Of a stretch of DNA of 64,000 nucleotides, positions 24,943-34,413 are shown piece after piece. The notes under the pieces are model-generated. The model was given only the letters and a program-made list of their open reading frames with translations, did no database searches and had not been told where the DNA came from. The DNA comes from an uncultured Rhodopila sp. (GTDB lineage Bacteria > Pseudomonadota > Alphaproteobacteria > Acetobacterales > Acetobacteraceae). Location: positions 1 to 64,000 of the forward strand of contig CAINOE010000084.1 of NCBI GenBank assembly GCA_903851415.1, given 5' to 3'. Numbering within the stretch: position 1 is the stretch's first letter; the number at the start of each line of letters is the position of its first letter. A program made the position numbers and the translations under genes.

Positions 24943-26123
24943 CGGAACCTATCGGCTATGACGGCCCCCAGCATGCCACAAGCCATCAGCGCCGCCATCC
25001 CGCGCGGCGTGCCGTCCGTCAGCCAGCCGGCCAGAATCCCGGCCAGAGCGCCGAGGCTGTATTGCAGCGTGCCCAGCAACGCCGCCGCGCTGCCGGCGTG
25101 CGCGGCGTGGCGGGACATCGCCCCCGCCGTGGTGTTCGCGCTGGTGAAACCCTGGCTGCCGATGACCAGCACCGGCGGCGCCGCCACCGCCCACAGCACG
25201 TGCACCCGGGCGAACGCCACCGCCACCAGGGTGATGGTGCCGCCCAGGCCGATCAGCGGGATCGCCGTCAGCATGCGCGACAGCCCGAAGCGCGGCAGCA
25301 GCATCGCGTTCAGTTGCGAGCACGCCACCATCGCGCAGGCGCAGAGCCCGAAGATCAGCGCGAACCCGGACGGGCTGAGGCCGAACCCGTCCTCGAACAC
25401 CGGGGCGCAGCCGGCGAGGTAGGCGAACAGACAGAACGTGCCGCCTCCGCCCATGGCGGCGTGGGTGAGAAAGCTTCTCTCCCGCAGGATCGTCCAGTAG
25501 CGTGTTGCCTGGCCGCCGAAGCCGAGGCGGACCCGGCGGCCGCCCGGCAAAGTCTCCGGCAGCAGCGTCCAGGCCATCAGCACGCAGACCGCGCCGTAGG
25601 CGGTCAGCACCCAGAACATCACCCGCCATTGCGCCACCAGCAGGATCGCGCCGCCCATACTCGGCGCGAGGATCGGCGCCAGGCCCATGATCAGCACCAG
25701 GCGGGACATCATGATCGCGGCTTGTTCGCCGTCGGCGAGGTCGCGGACCGTGGCGCGGGCGATCACCATGCCGGCGGAGGCGCCGAATGCGGCAATGGTG
25801 CGGAAGACGGCCAGCGCGGTGAGGCTGGGGGCGAGGGCGCAGCCGATGTTGCCCAGGGTGAACAAGGCGAAGCCCGCGATCAGCGGCGGGCGGCGGCCGT
25901 AGCGGTCGGACAGGCTGCCCTGGGTCATCTGGCCGAGGGCGAGGCCGGCGAACCAGGTTGCGAGGGTGAGCTGCGCGGTGCCGGGCGCGGTGCCAAAGGC
26001 GGCTTCGACGGCGGGGAAGGCGGGGAGGTAGAGGTCGGTTGCCGCCGGGCCGACGGCGATGAACAGGCCGAGCAGGGTGGGCAGCCAACTGGGGTGGGCG
26101 CGGGTGGTGGTGAGGCTGCTCAT
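24939..26123 (-). CDS. MFS transporter, Bcr/CflA drug-efflux family
   Basis: This 394-aa protein has 12 predicted membrane helices. The MFS loop motif is GSLSDRYGRRPPLIAGF after helix 2, and the Bcr/CflA signature is VGPAATDLYLPAFPAV in helix 1. The start at MSSLTTTRAHP (26123) is right for the family; the frame continues upstream through the tRNA region to 26408, which cannot be coding. It probably exports a small molecule or drug by proton antiport. Confidence 0.92.
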   Translation of the reverse strand: MSSLTTTRAHPSWLPTLLGLFIAVGPAATDLYLPAFPAVEAAFGTAPGTAQLTLATWFAGLALGQMTQGSLSDRYGRRPPLIAGFALFTLGNIGCALAPSLTALAVFRTIAAFGASAGMVIARATVRDLADGEQAAIMMSRLVLIMGLAPILAPSMGGAILLVAQWRVMFWVLTAYGAVCVLMAWTLLPETLPGGRRVRLGFGGQATRYWTILRERSFLTHAAMGGGGTFCLFAYLAGCAPVFEDGFGLSPSGFALIFGLCACAMVACSQLNAMLLPRFGLSRMLTAIPLIGLGGTITLVAVAFARVHVLWAVAAPPVLVIGSQGFTSANTTAGAMSRHAAHAGSAAALLGTLQYSLGALAGILAGWLTDGTPRGMAALMACGMLGAVIADRFR

Positions 26124-26284
26124 GGATGGGGAGGGGGCGCCGATGCGTGGGGTGGCAGGAGGTTGGTTGGTTTCCCCGTCGTTTTCGGCAGGTGGCGGGA
26201 AAAGGCGGGACGGGTCAAGGGGAGGGACGCGAGTCTCGCGTTGACACGGGAGGGGGTTTGGCTTTAGTCCCCGCTTCCCGGTTC

Positions 26285-26370
26285 GGAGGGGTGCCCGAGA
26301 GGCTAAAGGGGGCGGACTGTAAATCCGCTGGCGTGCGCCTACGTTGGTTCGAATCCAACCCCCTCCACCA
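26285..26370 (+). tRNA. tRNA-Tyr (GTA)
   Basis: This 86-nt class II tRNA has acceptor GGAGGGG pairing with CCCCTCC, anticodon GTA in ACTGTAAATCC, a long variable arm, the T-loop GGTTCGAATCC and an encoded CCA end. A lower-GC gene follows 238 bp downstream, as is common when tRNA genes act as integration points. Confidence 0.97.
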
Positions 26371-26608
26371 GGCTGTATCCCGACAATTAGCGGCGTTTGT
26401 TGACCCACCTGGACTGGTTAGCTGGCCGGCTGCTGGTCTCTCAAAGCTGACCGCGAATACCAGGATATGAGCGGAGTCCCTCTCACGAACAAAGCGTGTA
26501 CAAATTACCGCCTACGCGGTTCGCGATCATCCCAAGGAGCTTGACGAGCAGCCGTTCAAGAGTTCATTCCAGAATGATAAATTCTTAGTCCGATTCGGGT
26601 GCGTATAT

Positions 26609-28786
26609 ATGGAGACCAGCTTGAAGCGCCTCACCGTGTTGCAACCGACGCTTGAATCGACTCTTGGCCTCTCCGACTGGATCGGACAGGTCCGTCTCGG
26701 CGATGCATACGATCTGTTTGACCAGCTCCCGGCGGAGTCTATCGATCTCGTTATCACATCTCCTCCCTATTGGGGCCATCGCGAGTACGGACTTGAGCAT
26801 AATTGGGATTTGTTTAACAACATAGCCACGATTAAGCGCGATTTTGCGGTCAGATCGCCTGGCTATGCGTCGTATAGATCCCAGAATGGTGTACTTGGAC
26901 TTGAACCATATCCTGAGTGGTACGTACAGCACCTATCTGAGATCCTCATGAAAGCATGGCGATGCCTGAAACCGAGCGGGTCCATGTGGATCAACATCGG
27001 AGACACCTATTTCGCCCGGTGGGCTAGCATACGCGAAAACGGCCGCCAGGGTTTGGCTGACGAAGGGCGCTTGCGCCGAAAGACCCCGATGGGCGGGTTC
27101 CGCCAGGAGAAGCAGCTGCTTCTTATACCGTCCCGCTTCGCCATCGCGATGCAGGACTCAGATTGGATACTGCGCAACGACTTGATCTGGTTCAAACCGA
27201 ACGCTACTCCCAGGCCCGAAGGCGACCGGCTAAAAATGACACACGAACACCTGTTTCATTTCGTTAAAAAACCGAAAGACGGGCGCGCGACCTATTTCTA
27301 TGACGCCCGCGCGACAGAACCGAGGCAGGCCGACGTAGTTACGGTCAACGTCGCTCCGGGTGAGGAAGGTCATACGGCTACTTTTCCAAGAAATCTCATT
27401 ATTCCTCGTATATTGTCCTCGTCACCGCCCGGTGGTGTTGTCCTCGACCCGTTCTGCGGCACTGGGCGCGCCCTGGAGATCGCCCAGGAATTCGGTCGTC
27501 GAAGTGTTGGCTTTGAAAAATTCTCCGGGTTCCAAAAGGGTGCCCAAATTAAGGTGGATGTGATGGCTCGGACGGCAAAAAAAGAGGCGCGGGACACAGG
27601 TAACTATATAAGCGAGTGGTTTGGCAGGCGAATATATCCCGTTGTGCGGCTCAACGGAACGACCGGCATCGCCGGTGTAAACAAGGATATGTGCCCGTTC
27701 CTTAGCGATATGCTGTCAACAAAAACTGATTGTTGGAAGGCTGCAAACTCAAGAGGTGTTTGCACGATTAGCGCCGTAAGCAACGGTCTCCGTCAGGACT
27801 GGCTGGCGTGTCCTCATCGGGTAATTCACACCTCCATTGTGAAGGAGAGCTGTGCCAAGATATTTGGTGCCGATGGTGCTGGTAAGTTCCCAGTCCCTGT
27901 CTCAGCTCTGGCGGATCAATCCAAACTCGAGATTCTCAAGAGGGAAGTGCGGGAAACCGGCCGGGGCTTCATTTTTTTCCAGGACAGATTGGGCGGCGAA
28001 ATTTCGTTAAGCGGGACTACCAAAAGTCCCGAGATGTCGTTTGATGTCACGATCGTCGAAGTCCTGCAAAATGCGAACGGGAAATTTGGCTTGGGTCGCT
28101 ACGGCATTATGGAAGTCCAGACAATGGATTTCCACGGCAGCTACAAAGGTGCGGTTTCCGCACTCAATAATGCCCTGGATCTCCATGGCGACGATTTTCC
28201 CGCGACTCTGCAGCAGAATCCGTCCTGGGCAGGACGAGGCGTTGAGGGTCCTAACATAGCGAATGTGTTCAAACGGACTTTTTATCAGATGCTTGTTAAG
28301 TTTCAGCTGTCTGGTGGAGGCGCCGCGGCTGGAACCGTTTTGGCTCTGCCCCGTGCGGTGTGGGATAGCTGGCAACCATTTCTCGGGGCTCCGAAGCTTT
28401 TGTCTACAGACAGCGATTTTAGCGTTCTGGAGGGGGCCCCGGCAAGTTCCCTGAACGCCTTTATTTGCGTGTTCGATATAGACAATTCGACCGGGCCTGC
28501 CAGGCCGGACGAGACTGGCGTAGCAGGGGCACGGGACATCTCGCCCGTGCGAATCGAAACCTTTATTCGCGTTGATCCCGAGACGCTCTCGCGATACGCG
28601 TTCACGGAAGTCCCTCGTGAAATTCTGAGCTCGATTGCCGGTACCGACCATATCATGCTAAGCATCCGGAGTCGGCTTGCTCGGTGGTGGCCGGAGATTG
28701 CGCTTGCCTCTGAGGACGGCGATCCCAGCGATGCCCGCAGTTCGCCCCGAACGAAGAAGCCACGTTCTGCCCTGAGAGACGGTTGA
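26609..28786 (+). CDS. Fused DNA methyltransferase and NotI-like endonuclease
   Basis: This is a 725-aa protein. Residues 28-310 are a beta-class N4-cytosine or N6-adenine methyltransferase with TSPPYWGHREYG (50-61) before DPFCGTG (280-286). The remaining 400 residues resemble the NotI endonuclease family. There are four cysteines (362, 375, 385, 401) suited to a metal site. A catalytic set follows: Asp479 and Glu502-Val-Gln504 (MEVQTMDFHGSYKGA), like the D...ExQ of NotI. It would be a one-gene type II restriction-modification system. GC content and codon use are clearly lower than in its neighbours, and it follows tRNA-Tyr, so it was probably acquired. The endonuclease assignment is an inference from motifs. 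Confidence 0.8.
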   Translation: METSLKRLTVLQPTLESTLGLSDWIGQVRLGDAYDLFDQLPAESIDLVITSPPYWGHREYGLEHNWDLFNNIATIKRDFAVRSPGYASYRSQNGVLGLEPYPEWYVQHLSEILMKAWRCLKPSGSMWINIGDTYFARWASIRENGRQGLADEGRLRRKTPMGGFRQEKQLLLIPSRFAIAMQDSDWILRNDLIWFKPNATPRPEGDRLKMTHEHLFHFVKKPKDGRATYFYDARATEPRQADVVTVNVAPGEEGHTATFPRNLIIPRILSSSPPGGVVLDPFCGTGRALEIAQEFGRRSVGFEKFSGFQKGAQIKVDVMARTAKKEARDTGNYISEWFGRRIYPVVRLNGTTGIAGVNKDMCPFLSDMLSTKTDCWKAANSRGVCTISAVSNGLRQDWLACPHRVIHTSIVKESCAKIFGADGAGKFPVPVSALADQSKLEILKREVRETGRGFIFFQDRLGGEISLSGTTKSPEMSFDVTIVEVLQNANGKFGLGRYGIMEVQTMDFHGSYKGAVSALNNALDLHGDDFPATLQQNPSWAGRGVEGPNIANVFKRTFYQMLVKFQLSGGGAAAGTVLALPRAVWDSWQPFLGAPKLLSTDSDFSVLEGAPASSLNAFICVFDIDNSTGPARPDETGVAGARDISPVRIETFIRVDPETLSRYAFTEVPREILSSIAGTDHIMLSIRSRLARWWPEIALASEDGDPSDARSSPRTKKPRSALRDG

Positions 28787-29048
28787 TGCTCATAGCCGAC
28801 GCGGGCGGTCGCCTCACGCTGCTCGCCTCATCGGCATGAATGACCACATTCCTTAAAGGATTTGGCCTTAAAGGATTTGGAACGCATACGACCGTATCCG
28901 CCGCCGCGCCTGACCGAGGCCGCGATATAGGCGGCCGAGGCGGGGTCGAAGCAAACGCGGTCGTTCAACTGCCGACGCCGGAAACCATGGCAACCGCCCG
29001 GCCTGAAGCAGCCCACCAAACCGCGCCCCATGCGGCGGTTTCTGTGTC

Positions 29049-29144
29049 TCAATACTGCTTCGTATGCCGAACCGCATCCGTCAGCCACCCGGCCGCGCCG
29101 ATGACGGCGGAGATGGCGAGGACTGTGAGGAAGAAGGTTAGCAT
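29049..29144 (-). CDS. Possible 31-aa membrane peptide
   Basis: ATG at 29144 with GGAG 7 nt upstream encodes MLTFFLTVLAISAVIGAAGW followed by LTDAVRHTKQY, one membrane helix with a charged tail. Support is only the hydrophobic pattern and the ribosome binding site. The rest of the 28787-29362 gap holds no convincing gene; two near-identical 14-bp units (CTTAAAGGATTTGG) stand in tandem at about 28852-28880. Confidence 0.35.
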   Translation of the reverse strand: MLTFFLTVLAISAVIGAAGWLTDAVRHTKQY

Positions 29145-29362
29145 CGGGGTCTCCATATGCCCGCGTCGGCAGGGAGGGCTTTGAATCTGTGCATTCTTTG
29201 CACGCCTTCGCACCTGCAACATGGGCCTCAACCGAGGCGCCTTCAAGCAACACACATCTGCTATTCGCCAGGCTGGCGACTCCCCCGGCCGCTTCGCCGC
29301 CGGCACCGCCCCAATAGCTCGGCTTGGCGGAGCGGCGCGTGCCCTCGGACCCACCCAAGCCC

Positions 29363-30103
29363 TCACACCATCGGCGCCAGCTCCGGCCCCAGCCGGATCT
29401 GCTCATACGCCGGCGCGAACAAATCCGGCATCGCCTGCTCCCGCAGCATATACCCGCGGCCCCAGATCGTGCCGATGATCCCGTCCGCCCCTGCCCGGGC
29501 CAGCTTTTTTCGCAATTTGCATACAAAAACGTCGATGATCTTAACCTCCGGTTCATCCATCCCGCCGTAAAGATGGTTCAGGAACGCCTCCTTCGTCAGG
29601 ACCATCCCCTTGCGCAGAACCAGCAGCTCCAGGATCGCATACTCCTTCCCGGTCAGGTGCACATCGCGGCCATCGACCGAGACCTCCCGGCTGTCCAGAT
29701 TCAGCGCCAGCCGCCCCATCCGCACCGTCGGCTGGCTGAACCCCTTGCTGCGCCGGACGATCGCCTGCATCCGCGCCAGCAATTCCGCCTTGTCATACGG
29801 CTTGATGATGAAATCATCCGCCCCCAGACTAAGGGCCTTCACCCGCGCCTGCGGCATCGTCAGCCCCGACAGCACCAGAACCGGCGTGTCGTTGCGGGAA
29901 ATCCGCATGCGCCGCACGACCTCCAGGCCCTCGATATCCGGCAGCGCCAGATCCAGGACAACGATGTCGTACTCATAATGGCGCAGCAGCTCGAGTGCGT
30001 CCTCACCGCCCTCGGTCAGGTCCGCCACCGCGCCGGCCGCTTTCAGCATCTGCATGATGGTCCGAGCCGCGACGGGATCGTCTTCAACGAGCAGGACGCG
30101 CAT
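29363..30103 (-). CDS. ctrA: CtrA, cell-cycle response regulator
   Basis: This 246-aa OmpR-family regulator has a receiver (MRVLLVEDDPVAARTI, phospho-Asp in VVLDLALPDIEG) and a winged-helix output domain (LTGKEYAILELLVLRKGMVLTKEAFLNHLYGGMDEPEVKIIDVFVCKLRKKL), which is characteristic of CtrA. In alphaproteobacteria CtrA controls motility, division and other functions. The location beside fliI fits a motility role. AAGGAGG precedes the start. Confidence 0.96.
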   Translation of the reverse strand: MRVLLVEDDPVAARTIMQMLKAAGAVADLTEGGEDALELLRHYEYDIVVLDLALPDIEGLEVVRRMRISRNDTPVLVLSGLTMPQARVKALSLGADDFIIKPYDKAELLARMQAIVRRSKGFSQPTVRMGRLALNLDSREVSVDGRDVHLTGKEYAILELLVLRKGMVLTKEAFLNHLYGGMDEPEVKIIDVFVCKLRKKLARAGADGIIGTIWGRGYMLREQAMPDLFAPAYEQIRLGPELAPMV

Positions 30104-30112
30104 AGCCCCTCC

Positions 30113-30127
30113 TTAATCAAAAGTGAA
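30113..30127. promoter_or_regulatory. Possible CtrA binding site at the ctrA start
   Basis: TTAATCAAAAGTGAA fits the CtrA box TTAA-N7-TTAA with one mismatch and lies just upstream of the ctrA ribosome binding site. It could serve autoregulation. The match is short, so this is tentative. Confidence 0.35.
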
Positions 30128-30269
30128 TCAATGAATACCACCATAGCGTGTCTTTTGCTATTTAATTTTCATCCTACACGGGTATTTCTCTCGGAATACA
30201 GACGTATTCGCGCGTTTAGATACAAATCAGGCACGAAATCCCGTATAAAGAGATGAAAGTATATAAATA

Positions 30270-31622
30270 ATGTGTCCGAGTCTCGATGAACGAGTAATCG
30301 CTGCCAAAGCCCGCCTGCGCCGCCTGGAAACCGCTCACCACACGGGCGAAGTCACCAACCTTCTGGGTCTCCGCGTGGACATCGACGGCCTCACCAACGC
30401 CGCCGCCATTGCCGATCGGCTGGTGCTGGAGGCACGCGACGGGCGCAGCATTCCGGCGGAGGTCATCGGCTTCTCGGACGGTGCACTGCAGGCGATGGCG
30501 TTCGCTCCGCTGGACGGACTCGCGCACGGCGCCCGCGCCACACTGGTCAATCAGTACAGTGGCATGCTCGACGTCGCGCCCTCCTGGCTCGGCCGGGTGA
30601 TCGACCCGCTCGGCGCGCCGCTCGACGGCAAAGGCATCCTGCTCGGCGGCGCAAAACTGCGCCCGACACGCGTGGCGCCGCCGGAGGCCACCTTGCGCGC
30701 CCGCCTCGGCCCCCGCATCGACCTCGGCGTGCGGGCGCTGAACTGTTTCGCGACCTGCCGGGAGGGCCAGCGCCTAGGCCTCTTCGCCGGGTCCGGCGTC
30801 GGCAAGTCCACCTTGCTGGCGATGCTGACCCGTGGCACCGCCTGCGATGTCGTGGTGCTCGCGCTTGTCGGCGAACGCGGACGCGAGGTGCGCGAGTTCA
30901 TCGAGGACGACCTCGGGGAGAATGGCCTGGCGCGCGCCGTGGTCGTCGTCGCCACCTCCGACGCGCCGCCGCTGATGCGCCGGCAATGCGCCTACACCGC
31001 GATGACCATCGCCGAGCATTTCCGCGACGAGGGCAAATCCGTTCTCCTCCTCATGGACTCCATCACCCGCTTCTGCCTCGCCCTCCGGGAGATCGGCCTG
31101 TCCCTCGGCGAACCGCCGGCGACGCGCGGCTATCCGCCCGGGGTTTTCGCCGAACTGCCGCGCCTGCTGGAGCGCGCCGGCCCGGGCCTGCCGCTGCCGG
31201 ACGGCCGCGCCGGCCAGATCACCGGGCTGTTCACCGTGCTGGTCGAGGGCGACGACCATAACGAGCCGGTGGCCGACGCGGTGCGCGGGATTCTCGACGG
31301 GCACATCGTGATGGACCGCCGCATCGCCGAGGGCGGCCGCTACCCGGCCATCGACGTGCTGCGCAGCCTGTCGCGCACCGCCGCCTCGATCCTGGACCCT
31401 GATGAAGCCGATATGGTGCGCCGGGCCCGCGCGGTCCTGGCGCTGCAGGCCGACATGGCCGACATGGTGCGGCTCGGCGCCTACCGCGCCGGCACCGACG
31501 CGGCGGTGGACGAGGCGCTGCGCCTGACACCGCTGATCGAGGACGTGCTGCGGCAGGCAAGGGACGAGACCACCGGGTTTGCCGACTCCTTCCAACGCCT
31601 GAAGCGCGCGCTGGGCGCCTAA
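30270..31622 (+). CDS. fliI: FliI, flagellar export ATPase
   Basis: This 450-aa ATPase powers the flagellar type III export apparatus. The Walker A motif is GLFAGSGVGKSTLLAML (near residue 175) and the Walker B region is SVLLLMDSITRFCLALREIGL. LVNQYSGMLDVAPSWLGRVIDPLGAPLDG is typical of FliI. It is followed 3 bp later by a FliJ-like gene and is divergent from ctrA. Confidence 0.96.
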   Translation: MCPSLDERVIAAKARLRRLETAHHTGEVTNLLGLRVDIDGLTNAAAIADRLVLEARDGRSIPAEVIGFSDGALQAMAFAPLDGLAHGARATLVNQYSGMLDVAPSWLGRVIDPLGAPLDGKGILLGGAKLRPTRVAPPEATLRARLGPRIDLGVRALNCFATCREGQRLGLFAGSGVGKSTLLAMLTRGTACDVVVLALVGERGREVREFIEDDLGENGLARAVVVVATSDAPPLMRRQCAYTAMTIAEHFRDEGKSVLLLMDSITRFCLALREIGLSLGEPPATRGYPPGVFAELPRLLERAGPGLPLPDGRAGQITGLFTVLVEGDDHNEPVADAVRGILDGHIVMDRRIAEGGRYPAIDVLRSLSRTAASILDPDEADMVRRARAVLALQADMADMVRLGAYRAGTDAAVDEALRLTPLIEDVLRQARDETTGFADSFQRLKRALGA

Positions 31623-31625
31623 GGC

Positions 31626-32048
31626 ATGCCCCGCGACGCACTGAAGGCTCTGCACGAACTGCGCCGGCGGGAGGTCGATCGCCAGCGTCTGGAGCTGGCG
31701 GATTGCAGGGCGGTGGAGACCGAAGCCGCCGGGACGGTTCGCTCGATCGACGCGGCGATCGCGCGGGACCGGGACAGCGACGCCGCCCTGGCGGACCCGA
31801 TGCTGTTTCGCGACATTTTCCTGGCGACCCGGCAGCATCTTTGGGCGGAACGGCAGCGCGCCGTGGTGGCGCTGGCCGAAGCGGAAGCACGCTCGGAGGC
31901 AGCGCGCGGGCGGCTTGCCGCGGCCCGGCTGGCGGCCGAGACGGTCGATCGCCTCATCCTCGAACGCACCGCCGCCGCCCGCGCCGAAGCCGATCGGCGG
32001 GCGCAACACGAACTGGATGACGTCGCTGGGCGGCGGCGAAAATACTGA
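31626..32048 (+). CDS. FliJ-like flagellar export stalk protein
   Basis: This 140-aa protein is almost entirely alpha-helical coiled coil, rich in Ala, Arg and Glu (REVDRQRLELADCRAVE ... RQRAVVALAEAEARSEAARGRLAAARLAAETVDRLI). Sequence identity to FliJ is normally weak. The call rests on length, coiled coil and position directly after fliI, where FliJ couples the ATPase to the export gate. Confidence 0.7.
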   Translation: MPRDALKALHELRRREVDRQRLELADCRAVETEAAGTVRSIDAAIARDRDSDAALADPMLFRDIFLATRQHLWAERQRAVVALAEAEARSEAARGRLAAARLAAETVDRLILERTAAARAEADRRAQHELDDVAGRRRKY

Positions 32049-32113
32049 GGCATCACGACAAGTTGCCGCCCGCGTACCCCCATTCGGGGGGGGCCGCTCT
32101 TAGATCTGCGGCT

Positions 32114-32521
32114 ATGAATATGATGACCATGCCCAACCACACCAATTCGACACACCAGAGCATGCCGACCGTCCTCGTCGTCGAGGACGAGTTGATGGTG
32201 CGGATGCCGATCGCCGAATACCTTCGGGATTGCGGATACAACGTTCTGGAGGCAGGCGACGCCGCGGAGGCGATCGCGGCGGTTGGCGAAGCCGGCCCGG
32301 TCAACGTGGTGTTCAGCGACGTGCGCATGCCGGGCCGGATGGACGGCTTCGGCCTGGCGGAATGGTTCCGGGCGCATTACCCGGACGTGCCGGTTTTGTT
32401 GACCTCCGGTTATAATGCCAGCCGCGGCGTTGCGATCAAGGTTCCCGGCGTGAAGCTTATCGATAAGCCGTACTCGCAACTCCAGGTTGCCAGACGGATC
32501 GCCGCCCTGCTGGAACGCTAG
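32114..32521 (+). CDS. Single-domain response regulator
   Basis: This 135-aa protein is a lone receiver domain: PTVLVVEDELMVRMPIAEYLRDCGYNVLEA, phospho-Asp in VVFSDVRMPGRMDGF, switch Thr/Ser in LLTSGYNA and Lys in LIDKPY. There is no output domain, so it probably acts through a phosphorelay or protein contact. I chose the ATG at 32114; MPTVLVVED at 32162 is an alternative that still gives the whole domain. Confidence 0.87.
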   Translation: MNMMTMPNHTNSTHQSMPTVLVVEDELMVRMPIAEYLRDCGYNVLEAGDAAEAIAAVGEAGPVNVVFSDVRMPGRMDGFGLAEWFRAHYPDVPVLLTSGYNASRGVAIKVPGVKLIDKPYSQLQVARRIAALLER

Positions 32522-32754
32522 GTCCGGGGCTGCCTGAGGCGTTCCGCCTTACCATCTTTTCCGGACTGGTGCTCCGCGCTTCGCGGGTCGTTTCCGGCGA
32601 GTGTGGACACACGCACGGGAATGACGGTAAGTGCGCGCGCCGCATTATCACGGGTCTTTGAAACTTGCGCGACAGCCCCGGGCAGAACTTTCATCAATTT
32701 GGCGGATGTCGGACACGATTAAAACACTTGGCTCAGCTTTAACGCTGTGGCAAC

Positions 32755-32782
32755 AAAGCGTGCGGCTTTCGCACGCTTTTTA
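32755..32782 (+). terminator. Rho-independent terminator upstream of the glycosyltransferase gene
   Basis: The stem AAAGCGTGCG / CGCACGCTTT with a 5-nt loop runs into a T-tract. It lies 235 bp after the response-regulator stop and 27 bp before the next start. It may end the regulator transcript or an unrecognised small RNA in 32522-32755, where I see no coding gene. Confidence 0.7.
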
Positions 32783-32808
32783 ATCATCAGGCCCAGAATC
32801 AGCTCTTT

Positions 32809-34386
32809 ATGATGTCCGATCGCAGCCGGACTACCGGCCAGCCAAGTCCTGCTCCAGGGTGGCAAACGTCTGTCATCAGCATGCTCGTGCTGGCGGCCGT
32901 GCTCGGGGTGGTGATGTTCATTGCCCTGCGGTCGCCGCTGAAGGACGACATCGCCTGGCTGTTGTATGTCGCGCGGCGCTGGATGGCTGGGCGGGAGCTT
33001 TACGTCGATGTCGTCGAGGTCAACCCGCCGCTGATCGTCTGGATTTCAGCGGTGCCGCTGGAAATCGCCCGCTGGCTCGACGGGCCGCCGCAGTTCACTG
33101 CGATTCCGGTGTTCGTCGCCGCGGTGCTCGGGTGCGCATGGTGGACCGCGGAGCTGTTGCGCGACAGGGGCGGGATCTTCGCCGCCCGGCTGCCGGTTTT
33201 CGCGGTCATTGGCTCGCTGTTGCTGCTGTTGCCGGCGGCCGATCTGGGGCAGCGGGAACACCTTTTGGTTGCCGCCTTTCTGCCCTACCTCGCAATCTTC
33301 GCCCGCTCGCTGGATGGCAAGCGTCCGTCGCTGACCGCCGCGCTTGCGGCCGGGGTCCTGGCCGGGTTGGGATGCGCGTTGAAGCCTCGCTATGCCGGGA
33401 TGTTCGCGGTACTGGAATGCCTGGCGCTGGCATACGGATTAAGGCCGTGGCGGGCTTTGCCCCTGGCGGCCGGCACAACTCTGCTGGGTTATGCCGGGTT
33501 GGTGGCGATTGTCTGTCCGGCCTATCTGGGACGGGCCGTGCCGCTGGCTTTGGCTTTGTATGAGGCGACCGACGTTCCGTTCCTGGCACTGCTGCAAGCC
33601 AGCGCGGTGCTGCTCACCGGTCTGGCGGTGGCGATCTTCCTGTTGTGGCTGCGCCGCCGGAGCCTTCATGACTACAGCCTGATGCTAACTTTAGTGCTGT
33701 TTGCCGCGGTCAGCACGGTGATTTGTTTCGTCGATGGTAAGGACTGGTACTACCATCGTCTGCCGGCCATCGTAGCCACGGCCCTGGCGCTCGTATTGTG
33801 GGGCGTTACGGATCTGACGCACAAGCGTTCGGCGATCAGGCGGCTGCCGTTGGCGGCCGCCGGCCTCGCGGTCGCGGTATTCTGCGCGTCCGCAATCCAG
33901 CGGCTGGGACCCGAAGCCATTGATGCGGTCGAACCGCAAAAGACCACGGTCGATCGCCTGGAGCAGATCATCCGTGATGAGCATGCGCGGACTTATATCG
34001 CGTTCTCGGAGTGGATCGCCCTCGGCTTCCCGGTGGTGAACAACACGGGCGTAAGCTGGGCGTCGCGGTTCGATTCCATGTGGGCGCTGAAGGGGGAGAT
34101 CTGGCGCGCCCGGTTCGATCCGGCGACCGACAAGGAATGGCCGATCGCGCGCTGGGTGGCGCATGATTTCATCGCGGGGTGCCCGGACGTTGCGGTGGTG
34201 GATACGCGTGAGACGACGAAGTACATCAAGGTGCTCAGTGCATCGGATCCCGCCTTCGCCCGGGCCTGGACGCGCTACCGGCCGATAGCGGCATTCGATG
34301 GGCTGGTGGTGTACCGCCGCCGCGCGGCAGGATGTCTAGACGTGTGGGTGGCGACCGAGGCGCGGCCCGCGTTGAAGGTCCGGTAG
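32809..34386 (+). CDS. Polytopic membrane protein, probable lipid-linked-sugar glycosyltransferase
   Basis: This 525-aa protein has about 10 hydrophobic helices. The first periplasmic loop is LKDDIAWLLYVARRWMAGRELYVDVVEVNPPLIVWIS. The Asp-Asp after helix 1 and the tyrosine-rich loop resemble GT-C type (PMT/ArnT-like, GT39/83) transferases. A soluble C-terminal part follows residue 370. The substrate is unknown and the neighbours do not help. Confidence 0.75.
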   Translation: MMSDRSRTTGQPSPAPGWQTSVISMLVLAAVLGVVMFIALRSPLKDDIAWLLYVARRWMAGRELYVDVVEVNPPLIVWISAVPLEIARWLDGPPQFTAIPVFVAAVLGCAWWTAELLRDRGGIFAARLPVFAVIGSLLLLLPAADLGQREHLLVAAFLPYLAIFARSLDGKRPSLTAALAAGVLAGLGCALKPRYAGMFAVLECLALAYGLRPWRALPLAAGTTLLGYAGLVAIVCPAYLGRAVPLALALYEATDVPFLALLQASAVLLTGLAVAIFLLWLRRRSLHDYSLMLTLVLFAAVSTVICFVDGKDWYYHRLPAIVATALALVLWGVTDLTHKRSAIRRLPLAAAGLAVAVFCASAIQRLGPEAIDAVEPQKTTVDRLEQIIRDEHARTYIAFSEWIALGFPVVNNTGVSWASRFDSMWALKGEIWRARFDPATDKEWPIARWVAHDFIAGCPDVAVVDTRETTKYIKVLSASDPAFARAWTRYRPIAAFDGLVVYRRRAAGCLDVWVATEARPALKVR

Positions 34387-34413
34387 GCGCCCGGACCTTG
34401 CCGCACCGGCAGC

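Noticed and set aside
28852-28880. Two tandem 14-bp units CTTAAAGGATTTGG
   Set aside because: Only two units, no gene context and no known function; probably a local slippage product.
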